NCBI GenBank assembly: GCA_902801465.1
Contig: CADCIH010000005.1
Span: forward strand, 1 to 64,000
Source of the DNA: an uncultured Bacteroidia bacterium
GTDB taxonomy: Bacteria; Bacteroidota; Bacteroidia; Bacteroidales; F082
Reading direction: 5' to 3'
DNA length: 64,000 nucleotides
Both the position numbers and the translations under genes were made by a program. The notes under the pieces were generated by a model. It searched no databases and was not told the DNA's origin. It saw nothing but the letters and a program-made list of their open reading frames with translations. Of the stretch, positions 35,632 through 45,612 are shown piece by piece (positions within the stretch are counted from its first letter, which is position 1; each line of letters opens with the position of its first letter).

Positions 35632-37111
35632 TGTTTTCGTTCTTTTGTGGCACGGGCCCGTTGTTGTTGACGACCACGGGTGCTTCAATTTCTTTCACGA
35701 TGGACAATCCTTGCTCTTCCCCAATCTTTTTCATATAGGCGTATGCCTCTTCGAAGTTGTTTCCGATGATGCCGTCGAGGATGGCTTCTCGGATGGCGTT
35801 TTTGATGACGCCCACCTCGCGTCCTTCGCCGATGCCAAAGGCTTCCATGATGGCCTTGCCGTCGATGGGCGGCTGCCAGTTGCGTAGGTGGTCCTTGGCT
35901 TCGATTTCCTTGAGCTTCTGCTCTACGATCTCGAAGTTGTGGTGGTATTTCTTGATCTTTTCCTCATTTTTCGAGGTGATGTCGGCATGGCAGAGCAGCA
36001 TCAGGTCGTCGATGTCGTCGCCTGCATCGAAGAGAAGCCTCCTGACGGCGGAGTCGGTGACGATGTCCTCTGCGAGCACGATGGGGCGGAGGTGGAGCAG
36101 CACCAGTTTCTCCACATATTTCATCTTCTCGTTGAGTGGTAGCTTCATCTGAGCAAAGATCTTGGGCACCATCTTGGATCCCTTGAACTCGTGTCCGTGG
36201 AAGGTCCAGCCGATGCCGTCTTCCCAGCGTTTGGTCTGGGGTTTGGCGATGTCGTGCAGCAGGGCGGCCCAGCGAAGCCATAGGTTGTCGCTCTTCTCGG
36301 CCACCTGGTCGAGCACCTGCAAGGTATGGTAGAAGTTGTCCTTATGGCCTCTTCCGTTGATGATTTCCACACCTTTGAGGAGGGTGAGTTGGGGAAGCAC
36401 ATACTTCAGCAGCCCGCACTCGTCGAGGAGCAGGAATCCTGTGGAGGGACGTTTGGACATCATGATCTTGTTCAGTTCGTCGGTGATGCGTTCCATCGAG
36501 ACGATCTTGATGCGTTCCACGTTGCGTGTGATGGCGTGGAACGAGTCGGGGTCGATATAGAAATGCAACTGTGTGGCGAATCGTATTGCCCGCATCATGC
36601 GCAACGGGTCGTCGGAGTAGGTGATGTCGGGGTCCAATGGTGTGCGGATGGTGAGTTCCTCGAGGTCGCTCATGCCGTCGAAAGGGTCGAGGAATGCCCC
36701 GAAGTCGTCTTCGTTGAGGCTGATGGCCATGGCGTTGATGGTGAAGTCGCGCCGGTTCTGATCGTCCTCCAGAGTGCCGTCTTCCACAACGGGTTTCCGG
36801 CTGTTGCGGTCGTACGACTCACGCCGTGCGCCAACGAACTCGATCTCCATGCCTTTGTAGTTGATCATGGCGGTCCCAAAAGCACCGTAGTATTTGGCCT
36901 CTTTATGTCCGGGTAGGTGAGATGCCACCTTCTTGGCTAGGGCGATGCCGCTGCCCACTGTCACGATGTCGATGTCGTTCGACGGCCTGTTCAGCAACAT
37001 GTCGCGCACATAGCCTCCGATGACGTAGCCTCTGACACCTAGCTCTTTACAGCAGGTGGATACCAGTCGGAACAGAGGGGTGTCGATATTTTTCTTGAAG
37101 TCAAACTGCAT
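35624..37111 (-). CDS. cca: CCA tRNA nucleotidyltransferase with HD domain
   Basis: A 495-residue class II nucleotidyltransferase of the PcnB/Cca family. It has a head domain GYVIGGYVRDMLLNRPSNDIDI with the catalytic D-x-D, RRDFTINAMAISL, a DPLRMMRAIRFATQL block, and a C-terminal HD phosphohydrolase domain (WAALLHDIAKPQTK). In Bacteroidota this single protein adds or repairs the tRNA CCA end. The polyasparagine-like C-terminus (VVNNNGPVPQKNENNG) is non-conserved. The start overlaps the clpC end by 11 bases and the end overlaps miaA. Confidence 0.92.
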   Translation of the reverse strand: MQFDFKKNIDTPLFRLVSTCCKELGVRGYVIGGYVRDMLLNRPSNDIDIVTVGSGIALAKKVASHLPGHKEAKYYGAFGTAMINYKGMEIEFVGARRESYDRNSRKPVVEDGTLEDDQNRRDFTINAMAISLNEDDFGAFLDPFDGMSDLEELTIRTPLDPDITYSDDPLRMMRAIRFATQLHFYIDPDSFHAITRNVERIKIVSMERITDELNKIMMSKRPSTGFLLLDECGLLKYVLPQLTLLKGVEIINGRGHKDNFYHTLQVLDQVAEKSDNLWLRWAALLHDIAKPQTKRWEDGIGWTFHGHEFKGSKMVPKIFAQMKLPLNEKMKYVEKLVLLHLRPIVLAEDIVTDSAVRRLLFDAGDDIDDLMLLCHADITSKNEEKIKKYHHNFEIVEQKLKEIEAKDHLRNWQPPIDGKAIMEAFGIGEGREVGVIKNAIREAILDGIIGNNFEEAYAYMKKIGEEQGLSIVKEIEAPVVVNNNGPVPQKNENNG

Positions 37112-39641
37112 CGATGTTAACCTTGATTTCTTGTTTTTCCTCGTCGAGGTCGATATGGATGGTGCTTCCCGGGCTTGCCGGATGGATGATGAGCTCTTCG
37201 GCCAGGATGTCTTCCACGTATTTCTGGATGGCTCGTTTCAGCGGACGTGCGCCGAACTGGTCGTCCCAGCCCTTGTCGGCAATAAAGTCCTTGGCTTTGT
37301 CGGTGAGTTCCATGCTGTAGCCCATCTCTTCGACGCGTTTGAAGATGTTGCGGAGCTCGATGTCGATGATCTTGTGGATATCCTCTCGTCTCAGAGAGTT
37401 GAACATCACCACGTCGTCGACACGGTTGAGGAACTCCGGAGCGAAGGTGCGCTTGAGGGCGTTCTCGATGACGGTATGGGAGTATTCGTTGGCCGAGTTG
37501 CGTTTTGCCTCAGTGCCGAAGCCCACGCCTTGGCCGAACTCCTTCAGTTGTCGGCTTCCGATGTTGGAGGTCATGATGATGATGGTGTTTTTGAAGTCCA
37601 CCTTACGGCCCAAGCTGTCGGTGAGCACGCCGTCGTCAAGCACTTGCAGCAGCAGGTTGAACACGTCGGGGTGGGCTTTCTCAATCTCGTCGAGGAGGAC
37701 GATGGAGTAGGGCTTGCGACGTACTTTCTCGGTGAGTTGTCCGCCTTCTTCATAGCCCACATATCCTGGGGGTGCGCCTACGAGACGTGATACGGCGAAC
37801 TTCTCCATATATTCACTCATGTCGATGCGAATCAGGGCTTCTTCCGAGTCGAACAGGTATTTGGCGAGTACCTTGGCGAGGTAGGTCTTGCCAACGCCGG
37901 TGGGTCCTAAGAAGATGAACGAGCCGATGGGCTTGTTCGGGTCCTTGAGTCCCGCGCGGTTGCGTCGGATGGCCTTGGTGACCTTGCTGATGGCGTCGTC
38001 TTGTCCGATGACGGTGCCGGCCAATTCCTTTTCCATATTCATCAGGCGTGTGCCTTCGTTTTGTGCTATGCGTTGCACGGGAACGCCGGTCATCATGGCG
38101 ACCACTTCGGCCACGTCCTGCTCTGTCACGGGTGTGCGGTGGGTGAGGCTATCTTGGTCCCAGGCGTGCTTGGCGAGTTCAAGCTTTTCAGTGAGCCGCA
38201 GTTCCTTGTCGCGAAACACACCGGCATCCTCGAACTTCTGGGCGGCGATGGCTTTTCTCTTCTCTTGTTTCACACCTTCGATCTCATGTTCCAGTTGGGT
38301 GATCTCGTCGGGCACGTTGATGTTGCGGATATGCACCCGGGCTCCGGCTTCGTCGAGGGCGTCGATGGCCTTGTCGGGAAGGTAACGGTCCGACATGTAA
38401 CGGGTGGTCATCTTCACGCATGCCTCGATAGCCTCGGGGGTGTAGGTCACGCTGTGGTGTTCCTCGTATTTCCCTTTGATGTTGTTCAGAATCTCGATGG
38501 TCTCTTCCGGTGAGGTGGGGTCGACGAGCACTTTTTGGAAGCGGCGTTCCAGGGCGCCGTCCTTCTCGATGTATTGGCGGTATTCGTCGAGGGTGGTGGA
38601 GCCGATGCACTGCAGCTCTCCACGGGCTAGTGCGGGTTTGAACATGTTGGAGGCGTCGAGCGAGCCGTTGGCGTTGCCGGCACCCACCAGGGTGTGTATC
38701 TCGTCGATAAACAGGATGATGTCAGGGTTCTTCTCCAGTTCGTTGAGGATGGCTTTGATACGTTCCTCGAACTGTCCGCGGTATTTGGTGCCGGCCACCA
38801 CGCTGCCGATGTCGAGCATCACGATGCGCTTGTTCAGAAGGGTACGCGACACCTTATGCTGCACGATGCGGATGGCCAGGCCTTCGGCGATGGCCGACTT
38901 GCCCACACCGGGTTCACCGATGAGGATGGGGTTGTTCTTCTTGCGGCGGCTCAGGATTTGGGCGATGCGTTCCAACTCCTTGTCGCGGCCCACGATGGGG
39001 TCGAGACGGTTTTCTTCCGCGGCTTTGGTCAAGTCGCGTCCGAAGTTATCGAGCACCGGCGTCTTGCTTTTGCCGCTTGACGTCTTGCGCGACTTCTCTG
39101 GCTGGGGCTTCACGTTCTCTTCCACCTCGTCGTCATCGTCGTCTCCGAAGAGTCCTTGGGGCGTCTCGGGTTCGGTGGCGTCTTTGGGAAGCTCACGGCC
39201 CATCTCAGCATTGTATTTAATGAGTTCTTCTCGGAAATTTTCATAGGTGATTCCTTCGAACTCAAGGTTTTGCGATATGATGTTGTTCCGCTCATGCAGG
39301 ATGGCCAGCATGAGGTGCTCCGAGCGTACCATGTCGCTCCGGAATTCCTTGGCAACGATATAAGTGTATTTCAACACGCGCTCTGCCTGCTTCGTCAAGG
39401 GAAGGTTGTCGCCAACGGGTTTCGACACGTTGACCACCCTGACGGAGGCCTCCAGCTTCTGTTGAAAGATCTCAATATTCAGATTAAGGTTGTGAAGCAT
39501 CTGGATGGCGCAGCTCCCGCCTTCCTTCAACATTCCCAGAAACAGATGTTCCAACCCGATGTAGGGATTTCCCAGTCGTACTGCTTCGCTGTGACTTAAT
39601 GACATAATGTCACGTACTCTGGGGGAAAATTTGGCATCCAT
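37101..39641 (-). CDS. clpC: ATP-dependent Clp protease ATP-binding subunit ClpC
   Basis: An 846-residue HSP100 unfoldase. It has an N-terminal double Clp-N domain (residues 1-150) and an acidic linker (about 155-195). AAA1 has Walker [13 protein letters not shown] motif lies in the middle domain ([23 protein letters not shown], about 425-450, shown here only in part). AAA2 has GPTGVGKT, and a C-terminal D2-small domain completes it. The UVR motif marks ClpC rather than ClpB. It feeds substrates to ClpP. First gene of clpC-cca-miaA; a minus-strand promoter box at 39706-39713 puts a heptamer array inside its 5' leader. Confidence 0.96.
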   Translation of the reverse strand: MDAKFSPRVRDIMSLSHSEAVRLGNPYIGLEHLFLGMLKEGGSCAIQMLHNLNLNIEIFQQKLEASVRVVNVSKPVGDNLPLTKQAERVLKYTYIVAKEFRSDMVRSEHLMLAILHERNNIISQNLEFEGITYENFREELIKYNAEMGRELPKDATEPETPQGLFGDDDDDEVEENVKPQPEKSRKTSSGKSKTPVLDNFGRDLTKAAEENRLDPIVGRDKELERIAQILSRRKKNNPILIGEPGVGKSAIAEGLAIRIVQHKVSRTLLNKRIVMLDIGSVVAGTKYRGQFEERIKAILNELEKNPDIILFIDEIHTLVGAGNANGSLDASNMFKPALARGELQCIGSTTLDEYRQYIEKDGALERRFQKVLVDPTSPEETIEILNNIKGKYEEHHSVTYTPEAIEACVKMTTRYMSDRYLPDKAIDALDEAGARVHIRNINVPDEITQLEHEIEGVKQEKRKAIAAQKFEDAGVFRDKELRLTEKLELAKHAWDQDSLTHRTPVTEQDVAEVVAMMTGVPVQRIAQNEGTRLMNMEKELAGTVIGQDDAISKVTKAIRRNRAGLKDPNKPIGSFIFLGPTGVGKTYLAKVLAKYLFDSEEALIRIDMSEYMEKFAVSRLVGAPPGYVGYEEGGQLTEKVRRKPYSIVLLDEIEKAHPDVFNLLLQVLDDGVLTDSLGRKVDFKNTIIIMTSNIGSRQLKEFGQGVGFGTEAKRNSANEYSHTVIENALKRTFAPEFLNRVDDVVMFNSLRREDIHKIIDIELRNIFKRVEEMGYSMELTDKAKDFIADKGWDDQFGARPLKRAIQKYVEDILAEELIIHPASPGSTIHIDLDEEKQEIKVNIDAV

Positions 39642-39646
39642 ATATT

Positions 39647-39702
39647 AGAATTAAGAATTAAGAATTTAGAATTAAGAATTAAGAAATTTTCCGTTTTCCG
39701 TT
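39647..39702 (+). repeat. double 7-bp repeat array in the clpC leader
   Basis: Six AGAATTA-type units (39647-39688) pass directly into two TTCCGTT units (39689-39702), all with 7-bp period. The array lies between the clpC promoter box and start codon. It shows that two unit families can adjoin in register. Confidence 0.9.
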
Positions 39703-39705
39703 CTG

Positions 39706-39713
39706 CAAAGGTA
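39706..39713 (-). promoter_or_regulatory. -7 element for clpC
   Basis: Minus-strand TACCTTTG (TAnnTTTG), 64 bases upstream of the clpC start. Confidence 0.55.
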
Positions 39714-39806
39714 ATAACAAAAATCGCTCCTCGCTCGTTTTTTGGGCCTTTTTGACAAAATTTCATGAAAAAACGTCATTCTCGTGGTGTATAAAGGATT
39801 TTTTCG

Positions 39807-39814
39807 TACCTTTG
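39807..39814 (+). promoter_or_regulatory. -7 element for gyrA
   Basis: TACCTTTG followed by C, 61 bases upstream of the gyrA ATG. The -33 region is weak. Confidence 0.6.
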
Positions 39815-39875
39815 CACCTGCTTATAAAAAAGGCCTTAAAATTGAATTAAGAAATTTTAGAAGACATAAGAAAGA

Positions 39876-42449
39876 ATGGAAGACGAAACTTTGAATGGAG
39901 AAAACCAGTCTGGTGAAAAAATAATCAAGGTGAACCTTGAGAACCAGATGAAATCGGCATATATCGACTATTCCATGTCGGTCATCATATCACGTGCTCT
40001 GCCTGATGTGAGGGATGGCTTCAAGCCTGTTCATCGCCGTGTGCTTTATGGCATGTTGGGATTGGGAGTGAGCTCTCACAGCGCATACAAAAAGTCGGCC
40101 CGTATCGTCGGTGAGGTCCTAGGTAAATACCACCCTCACGGCGACTCGTCCGTATATGACGCCATGGTGCGTATGGCCCAAAGCTGGTCGTTGCGTTATC
40201 CTTTGGTGGATGGTCAGGGTAACTTCGGCTCGGTCGACGGTGACAGTCCGGCGGCCATGCGTTACACAGAAGCCCGTCTGAAAAAGATCGCAGAGGAGAT
40301 GCTCGACGACCTCGACAAGGATACTGTGGATTTCCAGAACAACTTCGACGACTCGCTGCAAGAGCCTACCGTGCTGCCCACCCAGATCCCGACCCTGCTG
40401 GTCAACGGATCCAACGGTATCGCCGTGGGTATGGCCACCAACATGGCCCCACATAACCTCAGCGAGTGTGTCGACGGCATCATCGCCTATATCGATAACC
40501 GTGACATCACCATCCAAGAGTTGATGGAATACATCAAGGCTCCAGATTTCCCCACCGCAGGCGTAATCTACGGCTATGAAGGCGTCCGTGAGGCATTTGA
40601 GACGGGTAGGGGACGCATCGTGGTGCGCGGCGAGACCACCATCGAGGAACACAATGGCCATGAGCGCATCATCGCTACCTCGATACCTTATCAGGTCAAC
40701 AAAGCCATGATGATCAAGAATACGGCGGACCTCGTCAACGAAAAGAAACTCGACGGCATCTCCGACATCCGCGATGAGTCAGACCGTAAAGGCATCCGCA
40801 TCGTGTATGAACTGAAACGTGATGCCAACGCCGAAGTGGTGCTTAACAAATTGTATCAGATGACAGCCCTCCAGAGCTCGTTCAACGTGAACAACGTGGC
40901 CCTGGTCAACGGACGTCCCTATACCTTGAACCTGAAGCAACTCATCGAACACTTCGTGGAACACCGCCATCAGGTGGTCGTCCGCCGTACCCAGTTCGAC
41001 CTGAGGAAAGCTGAGGAACGCGCCCATATCCTCGAGGGTCTGGCCCGCGCCATCGACATCGTCGATGAGATCATCGCCACCATCCGTGCCTGTAAGGGCG
41101 GCTCCGCCGAAGCCAAACAGGCCATCATGGAACGTTTCGACTTCGACGACCCACAGGCCTCCGCCATCGTGGCCTACCGCCTGGGACAACTTGCAGGACT
41201 CGAGATCAAGAAGATCATGGATGAGTTGGAAGAACTGCGCGAACGTATTCGCCATTTCCACGAAGTTCTACAAAATGTGGACATGCAGTTCCAAATCATC
41301 AAGGACGAACTCACCGAGATTAAAAATAAATATGGCGACGCTCGCCGTACCCAAATCGTTCCCGCAGCAGGCGAGTTCCGTATCGAGGACATGATCGCTG
41401 ACGACACTGTGGTGGTGACCATCTCCCACCTCGGTTATGTGAAACGCACTCCTCTGAGAGAATATCGCCGCCAGAGTAGGGGAGGCAAGGGCTCCAAAGG
41501 CTCCTCGACACGCGACACCGACTTCATCGAGCATATCTTCACCTGCACCAACCACAACTACCTGCTGTTCTTCACCGAACAAGGCAAGTGCTATTGGATG
41601 CGCGCTTTCGAGATCCCCGAAGAGGGCAAGAACAGCAAGGGTAGGGCGATCCAGAACCTGCTGAATGTCGACAAGGACAACAAAGTGATTACCGTCCTGA
41701 ATGTCCGCGACCTGAAGGACGAGGACTTCATCAATAACCATTACGTCATCCTCTGCACCAAGAAGGGTATCATCAAGAAGACCACCTTGGAAGCCTACTC
41801 ACGTCCGCGTAAGGCAGGTATCAACGCCATCACCATCCGAGAGGGCGACGAGTTGCTGACAGCCTGCATGACCAGTGGCGAAGATGAGGTGCTGATGGCA
41901 CTGCGTTCGGGCAAGGCCGTACGTTTCAACGAGAAGACAGTGCGTCCGATGGGCCGTAACGCCTCAGGCGTGAAAGGCATCACCCTCGCTACAGAAGAAG
42001 ATGAGGTCATCGGCATGATTTGCATCCACGATCCCGAACAGACCGTCCTGGTGGTCTCGGAGAAGGGCTTCGGAAAACGTAGCGGTATAGACGACTACCG
42101 TATCACCAACCGTGGTGGCAAGGGCGTCAAGACGCTGAACATCACCGAGAAGACCGGCGAACTGATTGCCATCAAGGATGTAACGGATGATGATGACCTT
42201 ATTATTATTAATAAGTCAGGCATTCTGATCCGTATCGGTGCCGACACGCTCCGCGTGATGGGTCGTGCCACCCAAGGTGTGAAACTCATCGACCTGAGGG
42301 GTAACGACGAAATTGCCGCTGTGACCAAAGTGAAGAGAGAAGAGGAAGACGAAACGGAGGAAGTCCAATATGACGAGGACGGAAACCCGATAGTCGTGGA
42401 ACCTAAGGAAGGGGAGGAGAGCTCTGAGAGTTTGGAACAAGATTTGTAA
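39876..42449 (+). CDS. gyrA: DNA gyrase subunit A
   Basis: An 857-residue type IIA topoisomerase subunit. The catalytic Tyr is in AMRYTEARL at residue 130. The quinolone-determining region reads [15 protein letters not shown] with Ser and Asp at the positions corresponding to E. coli 83 and 87, that is, the susceptible form. The C-terminal pinwheel contains the GyrA box QSRGGKG, which separates GyrA from ParC. An acidic tail ends the protein. It has its own promoter. A heptamer array follows the stop. Confidence 0.97.
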   Translation: MEDETLNGENQSGEKIIKVNLENQMKSAYIDYSMSVIISRALPDVRDGFKPVHRRVLYGMLGLGVSSHSAYKKSARIVGEVLGKYHPHGDSSVYDAMVRMAQSWSLRYPLVDGQGNFGSVDGDSPAAMRYTEARLKKIAEEMLDDLDKDTVDFQNNFDDSLQEPTVLPTQIPTLLVNGSNGIAVGMATNMAPHNLSECVDGIIAYIDNRDITIQELMEYIKAPDFPTAGVIYGYEGVREAFETGRGRIVVRGETTIEEHNGHERIIATSIPYQVNKAMMIKNTADLVNEKKLDGISDIRDESDRKGIRIVYELKRDANAEVVLNKLYQMTALQSSFNVNNVALVNGRPYTLNLKQLIEHFVEHRHQVVVRRTQFDLRKAEERAHILEGLARAIDIVDEIIATIRACKGGSAEAKQAIMERFDFDDPQASAIVAYRLGQLAGLEIKKIMDELEELRERIRHFHEVLQNVDMQFQIIKDELTEIKNKYGDARRTQIVPAAGEFRIEDMIADDTVVVTISHLGYVKRTPLREYRRQSRGGKGSKGSSTRDTDFIEHIFTCTNHNYLLFFTEQGKCYWMRAFEIPEEGKNSKGRAIQNLLNVDKDNKVITVLNVRDLKDEDFINNHYVILCTKKGIIKKTTLEAYSRPRKAGINAITIREGDELLTACMTSGEDEVLMALRSGKAVRFNEKTVRPMGRNASGVKGITLATEEDEVIGMICIHDPEQTVLVVSEKGFGKRSGIDDYRITNRGGKGVKTLNITEKTGELIAIKDVTDDDDLIIINKSGILIRIGADTLRVMGRATQGVKLIDLRGNDEIAAVTKVKREEEDETEEVQYDEDGNPIVVEPKEGEESSESLEQDL

Positions 42450-42466
42450 TGGATACTGATTCCTTA

Positions 42467-42501
42467 GATAAAAGTTAAAAGATAAAAGATAAAAGTTATT
42501 C
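42467..42501 (+). repeat. 7-bp repeat array after gyrA
   Basis: Five units (GATAAAA, GTTAAAA, GATAAAA, GATAAAA, GTTATTC) with exact 7-bp period between the gyrA stop and the TPR protein gene. Confidence 0.9.
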
Positions 42502-42520
42502 ATATTAAACTTCAACTGAA

Positions 42521-43696
42521 ATGAAAAAAGTATTGATTTTATTGGCCATCGCTCTCACCGCCAATGTGATGATGGCTCAGAAGATGGACCGCACCAACGC
42601 TTACAACTACAATAGAAACGGTCAGTATGAAAAGGCCGTTGAAGCTATTGAGAAGTGCGTCAACCATGAGGGCTTTCTGGGTATGAAACCCAAAGACCAG
42701 GCTCAAGCATGGCTTTATCGCGGTATGATCTACCTCAATGTTCAGCAGGATCCCCAGCTTTCTGTCAAGTATCCGAACGCCTTGGATCTGGCTTACGAGT
42801 CGCTGAAAAACTGCATCAAGGCTGATGCCGACTATACGAGCGACAATGCACAGGACATCTATCAGAGAATCGGTGCCATTGCTGTCAAGTATTTCCAGGC
42901 TGGTGTTGAGAACTTCAACAGTGAAGTGTATCCTGAGGCTGCCGTGAACTTCCGCAAGTCTTATGAAATCTCGCTGAGCGGTACTGCTCCCGACACCTCG
43001 GCTTTGATCAACGCCGCCTTGGCTTACCAGAGAGCTTCGATGTATCAGGATGCTCTGACCAACTACCAGGATCTGAAAGGCCTTGGCTATAATAAGGTGG
43101 ATCTCTACAAGAACATCGCTGCTTGCTACATTGGTCTCAACGATGACGAAAATGCCCTTGCCGCTATCCAGGCTGGTCTCGACAAGTTCCCTGGCGACCA
43201 AAGCATGATCATCGAAAAGGTGAATCTCTATCTGAAGCAGGGCAATGGTGAAGCTGCCATCGCCGACCTCAACCAACTTCATGACTTGGATCCCAACAAC
43301 GCATCGATTCTGTTCATCCTTGGTACTATCTATGGTGATGACACCCATGCAATCTTCGATTCCGAGAAGGCCATCCAGTATTACAACGAGGCTCTGCAGG
43401 TCAATCCCGAGTTCTACGATGCCGATTACAACCTGGCTGCCTTGTACGTGAACCTCTCAAACAAGAAGAACGCCGAAGCCAACGAGATCACCGGTTTCAG
43501 CAAGGCTGAAGTTGAGCGTTACAACACCTTGGTGAAAGAAGGCGACGATTATCTGCAAGCTGGTCTGCCGCATGCCGAACGCGCTTTCAACGCCCAGCCG
43601 AGCCCTGAACTGGGTCAAGTGCTGAAGAGCATCTACGTCCGTCTGAAGATGATGAACGAGGCCAAAGAACTTGAACAAAGACTTCAAGAGCTCTAA
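42521..43696 (+). CDS. exported TPR-repeat protein
   Basis: A 391-residue protein with a signal peptide (MKKVLILLAIALTANVMMAQ). Most of the length is helical tetratricopeptide repeats, for example AYNYNRNGQYEKAVEAIEKC, ALAYQRASMYQDALTNYQDL, AACYIGLNDDENALAAIQAGL and AIQYYNEALQVNPEFYDADYNLAALY. No enzymatic motif. It is likely a periplasmic protein-interaction scaffold. The gene may share gyrA transcription or have a weak promoter of its own. An inverted heptamer array downstream probably ends transcription. Confidence 0.88.
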   Translation: MKKVLILLAIALTANVMMAQKMDRTNAYNYNRNGQYEKAVEAIEKCVNHEGFLGMKPKDQAQAWLYRGMIYLNVQQDPQLSVKYPNALDLAYESLKNCIKADADYTSDNAQDIYQRIGAIAVKYFQAGVENFNSEVYPEAAVNFRKSYEISLSGTAPDTSALINAALAYQRASMYQDALTNYQDLKGLGYNKVDLYKNIAACYIGLNDDENALAAIQAGLDKFPGDQSMIIEKVNLYLKQGNGEAAIADLNQLHDLDPNNASILFILGTIYGDDTHAIFDSEKAIQYYNEALQVNPEFYDADYNLAALYVNLSNKKNAEANEITGFSKAEVERYNTLVKEGDDYLQAGLPHAERAFNAQPSPELGQVLKSIYVRLKMMNEAKELEQRLQEL

Positions 43697-43706
43697 AGAA
43701 TTGTAA

Positions 43707-43755
43707 AGTGGAAAGTGGAAAGTTTTCCGTTTTCCACTTTCATCTTTCCACTTTC
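43707..43755. repeat. inverted 7-bp repeat array, probable terminator
   Basis: Seven 7-bp units. Purine-rich AGTGGAA units are followed by their pyrimidine-rich complements (CACTTTC). GAAAGTGGAA (43711-43720) pairs with TTCCACTTTC (43732-43741) in a 10-bp stem. Confidence 0.85.
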
Positions 43756-43939
43756 AATAAAGTCCTAATGAGATAACCCTGGGAGAGAGTTCCTGGGGTT
43801 ATTCATTTCTGTTTACTCAGTATCTATTTAACATAATATTGATTATATTTGAAAAGTGGCATTCTTTTGAGAATGAAATATTTAGAAAAAACATTGGAAA
43901 TGTTTTCCACAAAGTGAACATTTTGGACAAAACCATACT

Positions 43940-43947
43940 TATCTTTG
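43940..43947 (+). promoter_or_regulatory. -7 element of the DUF3127 gene
   Basis: TATCTTTG followed by CAAATG. It lies 75 bases before the ATG, leaving a long A-rich leader. Confidence 0.55.
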
Positions 43948-44021
43948 CAAATGAAAATAGCTATTTCAAAATCATAACAATACCATCAAATCAATAAATC
44001 AACAATTAAACAAATAATACC

Positions 44022-44429
44022 ATGGAAATCACAGGAAAAGTCGTGAGACTCGGCGGTCTCACCGAAGGAACCAGCGCCCGCGGGCCCTGGCGTAAACAAG
44101 ATCTAATCATCGAAACTGACGAACAATATCCGAAGACGGTCTGCCTGACCTGTTGGACCAACCAAATCGACGAGATTCAAAAAATGGTACCAGGTCAACT
44201 CATCAAGGCTCAAATAGACATCTCCTCACGTGAGTTCAACGGCAAATGGTACACCGACGTCCGCGTGTGGCGCTTCGATCCCGTCACCGCAACGGCACCC
44301 GCTACGGCTCAACAACCGAATCAACCTGCCGCACAGCCAGTGCACCAAACACCCCCAGCAGCCCCCACAGGCGGCCCTGAAGACTTCTTTGGCTCCGACT
44401 CAAACAACGGAGACGACCTGCCATTTTGA
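44022..44429 (+). CDS. DUF3127 OB-fold-like protein with SSB-type acidic tip
   Basis: A 135-residue protein. Residues 1 to about 92 match the DUF3127 pattern (MEITGKVVRL, GPWRKQDLIIET, GKWYTDVRVWRFD), a single-strand-binding-like OB fold in Bacteroidota. A Pro/Gln/Ala-rich linker (about 93-122) leads to an acidic tip ending DDLPF. This is almost the DDIPF tip through which bacterial SSB recruits repair and replication proteins. It is therefore probably a second, SSB-like DNA-binding protein; the inference rests on domain layout. It has a private promoter and a convergent hairpin array at its 3' end. Confidence 0.85.
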   Translation: MEITGKVVRLGGLTEGTSARGPWRKQDLIIETDEQYPKTVCLTCWTNQIDEIQKMVPGQLIKAQIDISSREFNGKWYTDVRVWRFDPVTATAPATAQQPNQPAAQPVHQTPPAAPTGGPEDFFGSDSNNGDDLPF

Positions 44430-44490
44430 ACGGAAAACTGAAAACGGAGAACGGAAAATCTCAGTTTTCCGTTTTCCGTTCTCCGTTTTC
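44428..44490. repeat. inverted 7-bp repeat array forming a 20-bp stem, bidirectional terminator
   Basis: Nine 7-bp units; the first half is purine-rich and the second half its complement. A perfect 20-bp stem (44439-44458 with 44472-44491) has a 13-base loop. The array contains the stop codon of the DUF3127 gene and encodes the last residues (ENGERKTEN) and stop of the convergent kinase. Confidence 0.93.
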
Positions 44491-45540
44491 AACTTCCTCA
44501 AAGAGTCTCCACTGGGCCCTGGTGCGGACCATGTTGTGCTCAGGATACCTTATCTTATAATAGGTGTCACCATTAATATAATCGGCAAAGAACCGTACAG
44601 CCTGCATGTATGGGAACAACTTGGCCGCATAAGGCAGCAATTCACGCTCTAAGGGCGTCAGGAAGGTTTTCGTACCCTCCAAATACCCATCTAGGAATGC
44701 ATTGTAAATGTCCAGGTTGAAATGGATGTTGCCCAGGTCAGGGTCGTCCTCAGCCCCGGTATTGGCAGCAGAACGTAGGAAATCACCGAAATCAGAGAAG
44801 ACAAAACTGGGCATTACTGTATCCAAGTCAATGATACATAACACGTTGCCTTGTCTGTCGAAGAGCATGTTGTTCACCTTGGTGTCGCAATGGCAAATGC
44901 GCTTGGGCAGCTTGCCTTCACGGTATAACCGCTCTCCAAGACTCATCTCGAAGGCCAAGTCCTTGATCTTTTTAACATAATCTTGAACCTCGTGGTCGTT
45001 CATGCGTCCCACAGGGTCTGCCGCAATGGCTTCGTCCAACTGCCTCAAGCGGAACTCAATGTTGTGGAAGTTGGGGATGATCTCCCCTATCGGTTCCTTC
45101 ACGTCGGCCAGCAACGACTCGAAGTCGCCAAAAGAACGACCGGCATCGTAAGCGGATTGTGGAGTGACAGCCTCTTGGGTCACACTGTCGGCAATGAAGT
45201 CCATCACACGCCAGTACTCCTCTCCCACCTTCACGTAGGTCTTGCCCGTGTCAGCCTTCACGAAATGCAATACCCTGCGGTCGATGTCGGGCATCCCTGA
45301 GTCTTCGTATTTCTTGCGGATATGGCCGGTGACAATCTCGATGTTGCGCTGCAACATCTCCACATCAGTGAATACCTTGTCGTTGATATGCTGGAGGACA
45401 TATCTGGGCTGCTCCTGCCCTGCGACCATTATCTTATAGGTGTCGTTGATCAAACCGTTGCCTAAAGGCTGGATGACAGCGATCTCTGATGGGTTGACAA
45501 AATGTGAAGCAATGGTAATGAGTGAATTATTGTCGTGCAT
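44461..45540 (-). CDS. phosphotransferase-family sugar kinase, NahK-like
   Basis: A 359-residue aminoglycoside-phosphotransferase-fold kinase. The nucleotide-binding N-lobe has PLGNGLINDTYKI; the catalytic loop is CHCDTKVNNMLF and the metal site CIIDLDTVMPSF. Layout and length resemble N-acetylhexosamine 1-kinase (NahK). It is divergent from a GH109 alpha-N-acetylgalactosaminidase, so a role in phosphorylating released GalNAc is plausible; this is inference. The start is the ATG at 45538-45540. The C-terminal ENGERKTEN comes from an inverted heptamer array. Confidence 0.8.
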   Translation of the reverse strand: MHDNNSLITIASHFVNPSEIAVIQPLGNGLINDTYKIMVAGQEQPRYVLQHINDKVFTDVEMLQRNIEIVTGHIRKKYEDSGMPDIDRRVLHFVKADTGKTYVKVGEEYWRVMDFIADSVTQEAVTPQSAYDAGRSFGDFESLLADVKEPIGEIIPNFHNIEFRLRQLDEAIAADPVGRMNDHEVQDYVKKIKDLAFEMSLGERLYREGKLPKRICHCDTKVNNMLFDRQGNVLCIIDLDTVMPSFVFSDFGDFLRSAANTGAEDDPDLGNIHFNLDIYNAFLDGYLEGTKTFLTPLERELLPYAAKLFPYMQAVRFFADYINGDTYYKIRYPEHNMVRTRAQWRLFEEVENGERKTEN

Positions 45541-45553
45541 GGTTTTTTTGCTT

Positions 45554-45586
45554 TTGACAAAATTACAAAAAGAATTTTTATATTTG
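45554..45586 (+). promoter_or_regulatory. promoter of the GH109 gene
   Basis: TTG at 45554-45556 and TATATTTG at 45579-45586, 22 bases apart. The ATG is at 45613. Confidence 0.55.
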
Positions 45587-45612
45587 CCAGTCATTCAAAT
45601 AAAACTAAAACT

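Larger units (their letters stand above)
43697..44021 (+). other. 325-base non-coding gap
   Basis: It contains the inverted heptamer array (43707-43755) and a second hairpin (43773-43802: ATAACCCTGGGA with TCCTGGGGTTAT). An AT-rich stretch follows, then a TATCTTTG -7 box (43940-43947) for the DUF3127 gene. No open frame here looks coding. Confidence 0.7.
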
